DNA from: JAFAMB01 sp963775805
GTDB lineage: Bacteria; Verrucomicrobiota; Verrucomicrobiia; Chthoniobacterales; JAFAMB01
Length of the DNA stretch: 64,000 nucleotides
NCBI GenBank assembly: GCA_963775805.1
Contig: CAVZKG010000001.1
Coordinates: forward strand, 1,922,001-1,986,000
Direction: 5' to 3'
Shown here: one piece after another, positions 17,835-26,823 of the stretch
How the letters are laid out: each line of letters opens with the position of its first letter
Position numbering within the stretch: the first letter of the stretch is position 1
Program-made: the position numbers and the translations under genes
Notes under the pieces: generated by a model
Databases searched by the model: none
What the model was told of the DNA's origin: nothing
What the model saw: only the letters and a program-made list of their open reading frames with translations

Positions 17835-17892
17835 GCGTATGGGGCCTTGGGCATATCGGCCGTATAGGACGCATCCGCCGGCTGCTCGCCCG

Positions 17893-18759
17893 TCACTGGC
17901 GCCCAGAGGCCGTCTCATGCTCGGTTTGATCGGGATCGAGACCCTGCGAAACGTCGCGCTGATCTAAAACTCTTCGAATTTCGGGGTCGCCAAGAAGAGT
18001 TATTACCTTCGGATTTGTCAATAGGTTGAGGAGATCACCTCGTTGCACGGCTTCCATGATGGAAGGATCGCGTTCGATATCCAAGATTCGCGGATTCTGG
18101 CTGATGCGGCGGATCGCCGCAGATTCCACAAGTCTTTGCATCGATTCGGAATCGAGGGAGATCCGGGAATATTGATCGAGCTGCCGATACCAAGAGCGTG
18201 GGATCGGGTCCAATGCACGGAAGAGCGTTCCGACCGGGCCGAGCTCCATCGAGTTATTCAATTTCGCCAAGTTTAACGCGATTGTCGGCGAGTTCTGATT
18301 CCTGGCTGCCTGCACCTCAACCTGATTCGTCGCAACGCGTCCGACAATACGGATTGTGGCGCAGAAAAGTAGAACAATCAAAAACCCGCACGCAGCGCCA
18401 ATCAGTGCACCCCCCAAGCCGTAAATCACCCGGAACAAATCGGAGTCGTAATCCCTGGTTCGTTTGAAAAATAAACGGCCAACCAAGGTGATCGCGTTAA
18501 AGCTAATGATCCATATCAGCACCATCGAAACAGCTGGCAATATCGGCGCCGGAAGATGCGGGGCGAGGAACTCTTCCATCCGAGCTGTAAAGGTTAAGAC
18601 GCTATAGCAGGCAGCGAAAAGCGCGATGATGCCGATGACTTGGTGCATCAGGCCGGTTGACCAGCCTCGAAGGGCATTCACAACAATGCACGCACCGGCG
18701 ATCAAAAAAATGGCGATCTGCCACTGGGGCGATCCGTCAATGTAGTTCGAACCAACCAT
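17893..18759 (-). CDS. CvpA family membrane protein
   Basis: A 288-residue protein whose first about 160 residues form a CvpA-type membrane domain with four predicted helices (for example FLIAGACIVVNALRGWSTG, a typical CvpA start, and LGGALIGAACGFLIVLLF). The C-terminal 120 residues are soluble and unusual for the family, with repeated Asp/Ile-rich phrases. The start at ATG 18759 overlaps the aroC stop as TGATG, which implies coupling. The function of CvpA proteins is poorly defined (envelope homeostasis). Confidence 0.75.
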   Translation of the reverse strand: MVGSNYIDGSPQWQIAIFLIAGACIVVNALRGWSTGLMHQVIGIIALFAACYSVLTFTARMEEFLAPHLPAPILPAVSMVLIWIISFNAITLVGRLFFKRTRDYDSDLFRVIYGLGGALIGAACGFLIVLLFCATIRIVGRVATNQVEVQAARNQNSPTIALNLAKLNNSMELGPVGTLFRALDPIPRSWYRQLDQYSRISLDSESMQRLVESAAIRRISQNPRILDIERDPSIMEAVQRGDLLNLLTNPKVITLLGDPEIRRVLDQRDVSQGLDPDQTEHETASGRQ

Positions 18760-19853
18760 CAGAGGTGGCCGGAGGATTCCTGCGAGCGTTGGCGCAAAAG
18801 ATGATCGCACAAAACAAGGCTAGCCATTGCTTCAACCATCGGTACGGCTCTAGGCAGAACACAGGGATCATGCCGGCCGCGCGCAGCAAGCTCCGTTGCT
18901 TGCCCCGAGACCGTCACTGTTTGCTGTGGTCGCAGAATCGTTGCTGTTGGTTTGAATGCGACTCTGAAAAAAATGTCTTCGCCGTTGCTGATTCCACCTT
19001 GAATCCCTCCGGAAAAATTTGTCCTTGTCCTGACCCGGCCCTCCCGCATCTCAAACAGATCATTATGCTCCGCACCGGTAGCCTGGGTTCCGGCGAATCC
19101 CGAGCCGATCTCGAAACCTTTGGTCGCCGGCAAGCTCAGCATCGCTTTTGCAAGGTCGGCCTCCAGCCTGTCGAATACCGGTTCACCAAGACCTGGGGGC
19201 ACGCCGCGCGCGACGCATTCGATGACACCACCAACGGAGTTTCCTTCTTTGCGCATCTGCTTGATCAGCTCAATCATCTCTGGCGCTGCACTCGGATCGG
19301 GGCAACGAACAATAGAGTCTTCGACTGATTCAATGCGCACACTTGCTGGATCCACGTTGGCCTCGATCCGGTGCACCGATTTGACATAAGCCACAACCTC
19401 GAAGCCAGGACAGAATTTTCGGAGTACTTTTTTCGCAATCGCTGCTGCCGCCACGCGGCCAATCGTCTCGCGGGCAGAGGCACGGCCTCCCCCTTGCCAA
19501 TTGCGGATTCCGTATTTGGCCTGGTAAGTGTAATCGGCGTGGGAGGGCCTGTATGCTGATTCCATTTCGCGGTAGGCCTCCGGCCGAGCGTCTTTGTTCC
19601 AGACCATCACCGAGATTGGCGTACCGAGAGTAAGCCCTTCAAAGACTCCAGAAAGTATCTGGCATTGATCGGCCTCATCTCGCGGTGAAACAATCTCACT
19701 TTGACCAGGGCGGCGACGATCAAGATCGACTTGAATATCGTCAGCACCGAGCGGAATACGAGGTGGGCATCCATCCACGATGGCCCCTACCCCCCCTCCG
19801 TGCGATTCACCCCACGTTGTCACTCGAAACAAAACGCCAAAATTAGAAGACAT
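18759..19853 (-). CDS. aroC: Chorismate synthase
   Basis: A 364-residue FMN-dependent enzyme turning EPSP into chorismate, the last step of the shikimate pathway. Signatures seen are the N-terminal GVLFRVTTWGESHG, then RRRPGQSEIVSPRDE, RPSHADYTYQAKYG, GGRASARETIGRVAAAA and the C-terminal FKPTATILRPQ. The length is normal. It is coupled to cvpA through the TGATG overlap. Confidence 0.97.
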   Translation of the reverse strand: MSSNFGVLFRVTTWGESHGGGVGAIVDGCPPRIPLGADDIQVDLDRRRPGQSEIVSPRDEADQCQILSGVFEGLTLGTPISVMVWNKDARPEAYREMESAYRPSHADYTYQAKYGIRNWQGGGRASARETIGRVAAAAIAKKVLRKFCPGFEVVAYVKSVHRIEANVDPASVRIESVEDSIVRCPDPSAAPEMIELIKQMRKEGNSVGGVIECVARGVPPGLGEPVFDRLEADLAKAMLSLPATKGFEIGSGFAGTQATGAEHNDLFEMREGRVRTRTNFSGGIQGGISNGEDIFFRVAFKPTATILRPQQTVTVSGQATELAARGRHDPCVLPRAVPMVEAMASLVLCDHLLRQRSQESSGHL

Positions 19854-19976
19854 GCCGGAACCAAAGCTTAACCCGGATCATGCACGACGTGCAAGATCGA
19901 GCGCTTAGATACCAATCTGGAAGCTGTTCGTGCAGCCGAGTCCTCAATCGCGACCATCGGAACACGAGGAATAGAA

Positions 19977-21230
19977 ATGCTTCAGAAAACTCTCACTTAT
20001 TGTAACGGTCTCTGTGACGATTTGCAGACACTTTTTTTGACTAAAACCGCTATGAGTACGAAACTTTCGACGATGATTGCCAAAACAAAGCTGACGGTAC
20101 CAGAATCGTTTCCGCCATTCAGCCTTTCCCGCCTATTAAGAACGGTATTCAACCCTACGGCAGGAGAACGGGTGGCTATCTTGATCGATCTGGATGATCC
20201 ACACGAAATCAAGGATTTTGGATTTTTGAAAAATCCGGACCTTACCATTCAGCGCCATGCGTACGAGGTCTTTTATCTCGGACTCAAGAACGGCGTTTCC
20301 GGTGAAATGGGTCTCACCGGAGGTGAAATGTTCGCCTTTAAGGCAACGGGCGGCAGCAATCTTGACCTTCCTGACCTCGCTGTTGCGGTCGACGGAACAG
20401 AGTTGAGTCTCGAGAGAGACATCTATCCGAATTACAAACTTATACTTTGTTGTTCGACCTACTCGGCTACCGCGCCACTCACCGCGTTTGCGAAGCAATA
20501 TGGGTTCCGCGGTGCTACGCTGCATGGCTTGAACCAGATTATCATCGATAGCGGTCTGTCCGTCGATTACGACGAAGTCAGCCAAAATGCTGAGAAACTT
20601 CGCCTTGGCATGACTCACGCGGACTGGGTGGAAATCGATTTTGCTTATGGGATCGAAAAGTTCAGTCTGCACCTCGATCTCGGCCGACAAGAGGCGCAGA
20701 AGAGCCACGGTCTCTGTCGAGGCGGGCCAGATATAGCGAATTTGCCTGCCGGTGAAATCTATTACGTGCCCACCAGCGCTTCGGGCAAATTTCCCTTAAA
20801 GTTCGAAGATGGGACCATCGGTCTTATGACGGTGAGTTCGGGCCGCATTGTGGATTCAAAGCTGTTAAAAGGAAATCAGCGAACCATCGATGAGCATCGC
20901 CGCAAGATCCAATCGGATCCCGCGACCGGAGAACTTGGAGAACTGGGCTTCGGGACGCAGCTGCTGCCTGTTTCCGGCCGTGATATTCAAGACGAAAAAA
21001 TCTTCGGAACCCTCCACGTGGCAACCGGCCGGAGCGATCACCTGGGTGGAAGCCTTACGCCGTCAAAATTTCACGACGCAATGAATGCGACCCACGATGA
21101 TATCCTTTTTGCTCCCCATAAAACACCTGAAATAAATGTTCCGCAGGTTCGCATTTCTAGAAATGGTCAAACGGATGTTCTTATCGAAAATTTCAAGCCT
21201 TCCGAATATATGCTTGATCTTCTTCGGTAG
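19977..21230 (+). CDS. M29-like metallopeptidase (leucyl aminopeptidase-related), divergent
   Basis: A 417-residue protein whose C-terminal half resembles family M29 aminopeptidases: PAGEIYYVPTSASG, GELGELGFGTQ, IFGTLHVATGRSDHLGG and a final THDDILF supply the Glu and His residues expected to bind metal. The N-terminal half is divergent. The start at ATG 19977 has a good Shine-Dalgarno (GAGGA, 7 nt spacing); ATG 20052 is an alternative. It is followed after 53 bp by an OvoA-C-type methyltransferase. A peptidase role is likely but the substrate is unknown. Confidence 0.6.
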   Translation: MLQKTLTYCNGLCDDLQTLFLTKTAMSTKLSTMIAKTKLTVPESFPPFSLSRLLRTVFNPTAGERVAILIDLDDPHEIKDFGFLKNPDLTIQRHAYEVFYLGLKNGVSGEMGLTGGEMFAFKATGGSNLDLPDLAVAVDGTELSLERDIYPNYKLILCCSTYSATAPLTAFAKQYGFRGATLHGLNQIIIDSGLSVDYDEVSQNAEKLRLGMTHADWVEIDFAYGIEKFSLHLDLGRQEAQKSHGLCRGGPDIANLPAGEIYYVPTSASGKFPLKFEDGTIGLMTVSSGRIVDSKLLKGNQRTIDEHRRKIQSDPATGELGELGFGTQLLPVSGRDIQDEKIFGTLHVATGRSDHLGGSLTPSKFHDAMNATHDDILFAPHKTPEINVPQVRISRNGQTDVLIENFKPSEYMLDLLR

Positions 21231-21283
21231 GACGGAGGGTTCAAACAGAGTCTGAGAAAACGAATTTATTTCAGCGTAATCGA

Positions 21284-22060
21284 TTGAAGGGCAGTGTCGC
21301 TGTCGTGCTGAACGTCTACGAAAACCAATTGTTAGTGGAACAGTATCTACTGTTCCACTATGGGACGGTTGAAGACCAGTTGCCTTATCCATATGGCCCT
21401 GTCGAAGCGCTTTTCTATCCGGTGCGCTGCGTGACTGAGTTTCTGCCTGCGATCGGAACAGTCAGCCGCGCTCTGGACTTGGGTTGCGCAGTGGGAAGAT
21501 CGACATTCGAGCTGTCGCGCTGGGCGACCGAAATCATCGGGATCGATTTATCGCGGGCATTCATCGCCGCGGCAAATCGGGTTCGCGAATCCGGTCGGAC
21601 CGAAATTCGGCGACAGGAGGAAGGTGATCTGGAGACGGTGTTCACGAGAGAGTTGCCAGCCGGTTTGGATCGCGAAAGATGCCGGTTCGAAGTCGGTGAC
21701 GCGACCGATCTCCGGGAAGATATCGGTCAATTCGATCTGGTGCTTGCGGCTAATCTCATCGATCGCGTCAATGCGCCGATCAAACTGCTCAGATCATTTT
21801 CGAATTTGATCCGGCCTAACGGGCACTTGATTCTGGCCTCGCCTTACACCTGGATGGAAGAGTTCACTCCAAGGACAAATTGGATTGGAGGCAGATACAA
21901 TGCGGAGGGTATCGCCGAATGGTCGCTGGATGGGCTCCAAAAAGCCTTACATTCCGATTTTGACCACTTGCAGACGAAGGATCTCCCATTCCTAATTCGG
22001 GAGCATGCGCGGAAGTTTCAGTGGAGCGTCGCGCAAGCGACAGTGTGGAGGCGGAGGTGA
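21284..22060 (+). CDS. Standalone putative 4-mercaptohistidine N1-methyltransferase (OvoA C-terminal type)
   Basis: A 258-residue SAM-dependent methyltransferase resembling the C-terminal domain of the ovothiol enzyme OvoA. It shows the OvoA-specific opening YENQLLVEQYLLFHYG and FYPVRC, SAM motif I as LDLGCAVGRSTFEL, then AANLIDR and SPYTWMEEFTPRTNWIGG. In classic OvoA this is fused to a DinB/FGE-type sulfoxide synthase; here it is separate and no synthase is in the window. The annotated TTG start is weak and GTG 21305 is an alternative. The product would be ovothiol A or a related N-methylated thiol-imidazole. Confidence 0.75.
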   Translation: MKGSVAVVLNVYENQLLVEQYLLFHYGTVEDQLPYPYGPVEALFYPVRCVTEFLPAIGTVSRALDLGCAVGRSTFELSRWATEIIGIDLSRAFIAAANRVRESGRTEIRRQEEGDLETVFTRELPAGLDRERCRFEVGDATDLREDIGQFDLVLAANLIDRVNAPIKLLRSFSNLIRPNGHLILASPYTWMEEFTPRTNWIGGRYNAEGIAEWSLDGLQKALHSDFDHLQTKDLPFLIREHARKFQWSVAQATVWRRR

Positions 22061-22294
22061 GGAGTTGCGGGTTCGAAGTCGGAGTTCCTGGCTGGAGTTT
22101 GCGGTGAGGAGTTCCGAGTGCGAAAGAGGCGGCGGTGTTCTTCACCCGCCCTATGCTCGGATGGGACAGGGACGCAGATCCGGTGCCCACCGGCGCCAAG
22201 CTTAGTGTAGGATAGTCGTCCCCGCCTGTCCAACCTAGAGCTTACAGGCGCATTCGGCGTTCAAATTTCAGCGCTTGGGACGCGGCTTTGCACT

Positions 22295-22933
22295 TTATTG
22301 CGGGGCAGGTTGTAAGAGGGAGGAAGGTGTTTGAGCGGGCGCCGGGGCGGGTTGAGGGACTGGCTTTTGCTGGGGCGTCGGCGGAATGACGCGCACACCC
22401 GTAGGTGTAAGTTGTGTCACTAGATGGAGTTTGTCGTAGCCGACCACAAGCGCGTCGAGGAGGTAGGTACGGCCTGCCACCATATCCCGAGTCGAAACGT
22501 TTCCGACAAACTCGGCTCTTTCTCCTGGATTGATGATCACGTAACCGGGCGTCTGAGTGACCGGTTGATCATCCGACCATTGGGCCAACTTCTTTCCATT
22601 GCCATCCCTGAGTAGAAAATCGTATTTCCGGCTGTCGTTAAATGATAGATTTACCGCCTTCTTCGATCGATTGATGAGCTGCAGATGAACTTCGAGCGAG
22701 CGAGTGTCTGAGAGACGAACCTGGTCGGGTATCACTTTGACGCGCATTTCGAGTCCGTAATAGACAGGCCCCGTAATCGGGCCATACGGATTGTCCTTGT
22801 TCACTTTTGCGAGCTTGGACTTACTATTCTTGCCGTTTCCCATAAAGGGGACCCATCGGTATACCCCCGTCGAAGAGGAACAGCCTGCGAGCGCAAACAT
22901 CGCAGCGACACAGACCGTAACACGAAAATTCAT
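22295..22933 (-). CDS. Lipoprotein with BsuPI-like domain
   Basis: A 212-residue lipoprotein with signal MNFRVTVCVAAMFALAGC (lipobox LAGC, Cys18). Residues about 70-180 form a beta-rich domain resembling BsuPI (intracellular proteinase inhibitor), seen in VHLQLINRSKKAVNLSFN, SRKYDFLLRDGNGK and INPGERAEF. The C-terminal 30 residues are Pro/Gln/Ala-rich. It is divergent from the M23 peptidase gene, with a short gap. The BsuPI fold assignment is moderate and no inhibitory role is shown. Confidence 0.6.
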   Translation of the reverse strand: MNFRVTVCVAAMFALAGCSSSTGVYRWVPFMGNGKNSKSKLAKVNKDNPYGPITGPVYYGLEMRVKVIPDQVRLSDTRSLEVHLQLINRSKKAVNLSFNDSRKYDFLLRDGNGKKLAQWSDDQPVTQTPGYVIINPGERAEFVGNVSTRDMVAGRTYLLDALVVGYDKLHLVTQLTPTGVRVIPPTPQQKPVPQPAPAPAQTPSSLLQPAPQ

Positions 22934-22996
22934 TTTGACCGTTTAACGGATGGCGCAGAAGGTTGCAAACCATAACCGTTGCCAGCAGAATCGTTT

Positions 22997-24049
22997 ATGT
23001 GCTGTGGCATCGCGTCATTCGTTTTAAGAGTCATTCTGGCACCCATTGTTTTAGGATTCAGCCAATTTGCTTTCTCGGCCTTTGGCCAACCTGTCGACAT
23101 CGTTTTGCCGACTGAGAACCACGCCTTGCTCAGCGGCGACAACGCGGCTTTCTATCAGTACATCAAACGGGACTTTGACGGAGAAGCGAGCACGCCATGG
23201 CAAGGAGGTCAGTACGGATTTGTCCGGAACCCGAGAAAATTCGGAACCACGGTTCTCTACACTCGATTTCACGAAGGGATCGATATCCGGCCCCTGACAA
23301 GGGATGCCAGTGGCGAACCGACAGATATCATTCATTCGATTGCAAAAGGGAAAGTGGTCTACACCAACCCTGTCGCTTCACATTCGAACTACGGTTGCTA
23401 TGTCGTGATAGAACACGAGTTCGGCGGATGCCCGTACTATAGTCTCTATGCTCACCTTAGTGTGATCCGTGTGAATATCGGAGATCCGGTCTCCCAGGGT
23501 GACGCTATCGCCGTGATGGGACACACCGGCGAGGGACTCGATCGAGAACGGTCCCACGTGCATCTCGAATTGAACCTTCTCCTGAATTCTGCGTTTGACG
23601 TCTGGTCCAACAAATATTTTCCGAGAGACGGCAATCGCCACGGCAACTACAACGGACAAAACCTGGATGGAATCGACATCGGAAGGCTTTATCTCGAGCT
23701 CGCCAAGAACCCTCGCCTGACGATCGCTGAGTTCGTGCAGGAGGAAACCCCTTTTTACCGGGTCCTCGTCCCCGCCTCCGCTTACATGGATATTCTCCAG
23801 CGGTACCCTTGGCTATCTGGAGGAGAAACCCAGGCGAAGGCATGGGAGATAACGTTTAATCAAGCCGGTATCCCGTTGAAATTCGTCGCTCGAAGCGAGA
23901 CCCCTGTGAAACCGATTCTAACATGGGTTCAATTTTCCCCCTACCCTTACGCGATTCAGACGAGGGAATATGTCCAGGGAAGCGGCTCGACTGCCAGCTT
24001 AAGCAAGGAAGGAGAACAATACCTGGATTTGATCAGTCCAACCGATTAG
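22997..24049 (+). CDS. Secreted M23 family metallopeptidase
   Basis: A 350-residue LytM-type endopeptidase that probably cuts peptidoglycan cross-links. A hydrophobic signal segment (VLRVILAPIVLGFSQFAFSA) precedes the domain. Zinc and catalytic motifs are FHEGIDIRP (HxxxD), LYAHLS and SHVHLEL (HxH), over about residues 90-205. A C-terminal region of about 140 residues has no recognised domain. ATG 22997 is preferred over TTG 22979. Divergent from the BsuPI lipoprotein; the DCC oxidoreductase gene follows by 21 bp. Confidence 0.85.
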   Translation: MCCGIASFVLRVILAPIVLGFSQFAFSAFGQPVDIVLPTENHALLSGDNAAFYQYIKRDFDGEASTPWQGGQYGFVRNPRKFGTTVLYTRFHEGIDIRPLTRDASGEPTDIIHSIAKGKVVYTNPVASHSNYGCYVVIEHEFGGCPYYSLYAHLSVIRVNIGDPVSQGDAIAVMGHTGEGLDRERSHVHLELNLLLNSAFDVWSNKYFPRDGNRHGNYNGQNLDGIDIGRLYLELAKNPRLTIAEFVQEETPFYRVLVPASAYMDILQRYPWLSGGETQAKAWEITFNQAGIPLKFVARSETPVKPILTWVQFSPYPYAIQTREYVQGSGSTASLSKEGEQYLDLISPTD

Positions 24050-24070
24050 CGTTGGTGCCCCTCATGCCAG

Positions 24071-24481
24071 ATGAGCGAAAAATACGTACTCTTTTTTGAC
24101 GGCGTTTGCGGTCTCTGCAATCGACTCGTCGATTTTGTGCTGCAGGCCGATCGTGACCGGATATTCATGTTCGCTCCCCTTCAAGGGGAGACATTCCGCG
24201 AGTCTGCGGGTCATCATCCTGAAGCGGAGAATAAAAATTCACTTTTTGTTCTTCGCAGGAGCCCGTCGAGAGAAATACTCTTAAGCCGAAGCGACGCGGT
24301 ACTATCGATTCTCAACTTTTTGCCCGGATACCGATGGCTCGCGCGCATCGGGTACCTCTTTCCCCGTCCAATTCGCGATCTCGTCTACCGAGGCGTCGCA
24401 TCGATCCGGTATTCGATCTGGGGAAAACGAGATACCTGCCGACTTCCCACGCCCGAAGAGAAATCGCGGTTTCTGCCATGA
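24071..24481 (+). CDS. DCC family thiol-disulfide oxidoreductase (DUF393)
   Basis: A 136-residue protein with the family hallmark FFDGVCGLCNRLVDFVL (the CxxC within DGVCGLC) near residue 10. Typical later phrases are FAPLQGETFR, SDAVLSIL and YRGVASIRYSIWG. DCC proteins are thioredoxin-like with uncharacterised substrates. It lies close behind the M23 gene on the same strand. Confidence 0.88.
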   Translation: MSEKYVLFFDGVCGLCNRLVDFVLQADRDRIFMFAPLQGETFRESAGHHPEAENKNSLFVLRRSPSREILLSRSDAVLSILNFLPGYRWLARIGYLFPRPIRDLVYRGVASIRYSIWGKRDTCRLPTPEEKSRFLP

Positions 24482-24520
24482 GATTCGGAAACAAGGATCG
24501 GGTGACCAGTTCAGACGAAT

Positions 24521-25180
24521 TCAGGGCAACGATTGCCGCTTGGACCCGCCGTTCAGGGATAAGAATCGGTCCACAAGAGCATCTGTAAATTGGCGAGTGA
24601 CCGGCTGACCAGTGACAAGCACGCGGTAATAGATCGGACCGACGAGTTGATCTACAACGAGATCGATATCGACGCCTGCAGCCAGTTCACCGCGGTCAAT
24701 CGCACGTCGGATCGGGTCGCGATCGACGGCAAGTTGCCGGCTGACAAATTCCGCACGAAAACGATCGGCCATCTTGGGATCGTGTTGGATCTGACCGGCC
24801 AACGCCCGGAATACCGCGCCCGCATCAGACTGAGTCAGGAAGTCAGCCAGATTGCTCAAATGAATTCGCAGGTCGTTGCCCAAATCACCGGTATCAGGCG
24901 GAACGAGATATTGGGTCGCATCGTCAGCGAATGCGTCCATAAGAACCTCTGTCTTCGATGACCACCAGCGATAAATCGTTTGCTTTCCCACACCGGCACG
25001 AGCGGCGATACCCTCTATCGTCAGCGCGGCGAAACCTCTTTCGGCCAGCAGGTCATCCGCTGCCTCCAACACGGCCCGCTTCGCTCGCTCGCTGCGTCGG
25101 TGACGGTTTCCGTGATGAGCGGCACCATGTTGGCCGCCTTCGTCACGCTGCTTTCGGCTAGGCATTGAATCTGGTTTCAT
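24521..25180 (-). CDS. TetR/AcrR family transcriptional regulator
   Basis: A 219-residue repressor with a TetR_N helix-turn-helix at about residues 30-75 (LTIEGIAARAGVGKQTIYRWW). A C-terminal ligand-binding region ends VDQLVGPIYYRVLVTGQPV. The ATG at 25180 is preferred over an upstream TTG. It is divergent from a decayed O-methyltransferase gene, and a 20-bp palindrome overlaps that gene's promoter, so this protein is the obvious candidate repressor. Confidence 0.88.
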   Translation of the reverse strand: MKPDSMPSRKQRDEGGQHGAAHHGNRHRRSERAKRAVLEAADDLLAERGFAALTIEGIAARAGVGKQTIYRWWSSKTEVLMDAFADDATQYLVPPDTGDLGNDLRIHLSNLADFLTQSDAGAVFRALAGQIQHDPKMADRFRAEFVSRQLAVDRDPIRRAIDRGELAAGVDIDLVVDQLVGPIYYRVLVTGQPVTRQFTDALVDRFLSLNGGSKRQSLP

Positions 25181-25289
25181 GCGCCACGCTGTCGAAAAGA
25201 TCAACCTTATTCAGGCTGGACGGTAGAGGCTAAGCTCCAGACGGGAACCAAAGATGTTTGCGATCCGGAATAGGAGCCCTATCAATCTA

Positions 25290-25318
25290 TTGACTAGACG
25301 CTACGTATCGTCTAGGCT
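25290..25318 (+). promoter_or_regulatory. Promoter with embedded TetR-type palindromic operator
   Basis: TTGACT (25290-25295), a 17-bp spacer and TAGGCT (25313-25318) form a plausible sigma-70 promoter. Inside it lies the dyad TAGACG-C-TACGTA-T-CGTCTA (25295-25314), symmetric at 18 of 20 positions. The ATG of the downstream decayed methyltransferase is 7 bp after the -10 box, which implies a leaderless transcript. The operator sits within the promoter spacer and next to a divergent tetR gene. Confidence 0.65.
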
Positions 25319-25325
25319 AAGTTTT

Positions 25326-25922
25326 ATGAATAACACTTTATATGCTTTGCCCGTTCGCAAGGTTCTCGATGAAGCGTTCGCTGCTGCCGCTCTTCAAGAG
25401 GAATGGCTGCCCCCTCTGGCTCAGGACTTTTCTTTCATGTCCGCCAGCCTTCAGGAACGTTTCGATGCGATGGCTGGGGTGTAACATGCCCGATTTCCGC
25501 TCGCGGCGGCTGCCTTCTTTACGCTCTGATAAGGGCTACTGAGCGCAGCCAAAATTGAGGCCGCGCTAAGGAATCTTGATGAAGCCGGCGTCGCCAAACA
25601 TGTGACCATTCTCGCGGGCGACGCTATGAACACTCTGCGCGACATCCCCGGACCGATCGGCCTCGTGCTGCTTGATGGATGGAAGGATCTTTGTCTGCCG
25701 GTGCTCAGGTTGCTGGAACCTCGACTGGCTGCGGGTGCCCTGATCGTGGCTGACGACATCGATCAGGATGCTATGACCGACTACCTTGACTACGTTCGCG
25801 ACCCGGCCAATGACTACGTTTCCGTTTCATTTCCAGTGGAAGACGGGATGGAAATCAGCTGCCGCTGCTCGGGAGTCAATGGCAGTCCGGTCAACGGCGC
25901 TCCGTTTGCAGCAGGAACTTGA
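25326..25922 (+). pseudogene. Decayed O-methyltransferase (family 3)
   Basis: The N-terminal piece (25326-25484, beginning MNNTLYALPVRKVLDEAF) and the C-terminal piece (about 25546-25922, with KHVTILAGDAMNTL, VLLDGWKDLCLPVLRLLEP and ALIVADDID) are parts of one class I SAM O-methyltransferase. Between them a stop at 25482-25484 and loss of the SAM motif I region break the gene. The C-terminal frame lacks its own good start. Both fragments point the same way and follow a promoter with a TetR operator, so decay seems recent. It is a pseudogene unless a sequencing error is involved, but an error would not explain the missing segment. Confidence 0.75.
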
Positions 25923-25957
25923 ACGTGCATGCCCATTAGGCCACCCTTTCAGCCTAA

Positions 25958-26728
25958 ATGCACCGAACGAAGTATCGCACCTTTTTTTTACGGCTCTGCA
26001 CATTGCTCCTGTTTTTTCCTCTCAGTTCTCGAGGAGAGGATCGGATAAAGCCTTCGGTTACCCAGGTTGTGATCGGAATCGCGCCGACATGGGAGAGCAT
26101 GCATGGCCAACTGCAACGGTTCGAAAGGACACCGGACGGGTGGAAACCGGCTGGTCCACCAGTCCCGGTGCTATTCGGGAAATCCGGACTCGCATGGGGA
26201 AGAGGCCTGATCAGTGGAGAGGGTCACGCGCCGTTTAAAGTGGAACATGATCATCGGGCGCCGGCAGGCGTGTTTCGGATCGGATTGATTTACACCTATG
26301 ACCAGGCATTGCCACCCGGATCGAACTATCCATTTCACACCGTTGGCGATGGGGATGCGTGGGTCGACGATGTTCACAACCCGCACTACAACGAGCATGT
26401 GATCGTGGATCCAAATAACCCACCGCCCTGGTTTCAAAAGCAAAAGATGCGCAGCGGCGATTTCGCGTACCGGTGGCTTGTTGAGATACGGCACAATGCC
26501 GATCCGCCGGAACCTGGATATGGGAGTGCCATCTTCTTTCACATTCGGCGAGGGCCCAACCGTTCTTCGGCGGGTTGCACCACGATGGCAGAAAGCGATT
26601 TGGTCGAGATGATTCGCTGGCTCAGAGCAAATGACAACCCGACGTACGTCTGCCTTCCGCGTTCTGAGTACCTCGTTCGCTGGAAAACTTGGGGCCTCCC
26701 TGATCCAACCACGACGAGCCTTTTTTGA
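25958..26728 (+). CDS. L,D-transpeptidase (YkuD-type) family protein
   Basis: A 256-residue secreted protein with signal segment LRLCTLLLFFPLSSRGE. The catalytic region is FFHIRRGPNRSSAGCTTM near residue 200, matching the HxnSxGC pattern of L,D-transpeptidases, with Cys as nucleophile. The N-terminal part (about 40-150) resembles the beta-rich part of secreted members. It would make 3-3 cross-links or attach proteins to peptidoglycan in the periplasm. Confidence 0.75.
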   Translation: MHRTKYRTFFLRLCTLLLFFPLSSRGEDRIKPSVTQVVIGIAPTWESMHGQLQRFERTPDGWKPAGPPVPVLFGKSGLAWGRGLISGEGHAPFKVEHDHRAPAGVFRIGLIYTYDQALPPGSNYPFHTVGDGDAWVDDVHNPHYNEHVIVDPNNPPPWFQKQKMRSGDFAYRWLVEIRHNADPPEPGYGSAIFFHIRRGPNRSSAGCTTMAESDLVEMIRWLRANDNPTYVCLPRSEYLVRWKTWGLPDPTTTSLF

Positions 26729-26823
26729 TCAGTAATCCGTTAGGGTGATGGAGATTGTTTCTGCACCGGATAGTATGCCTCGCGAAACCGCAATTGACGG
26801 CTGAAATACAACTCTCTCTTACC

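Noticed and set aside
23035..23050. Second sigma-54 promoter (TGGCACCCATTG)
   Set aside because: The -12 GC dinucleotide is missing at the right spacing and it lies inside the M23 gene.
24590..24961. Open frame of 123 residues on the plus strand inside the tetR gene
   Set aside because: It is antisense to a clear TetR regulator and has no family signal.
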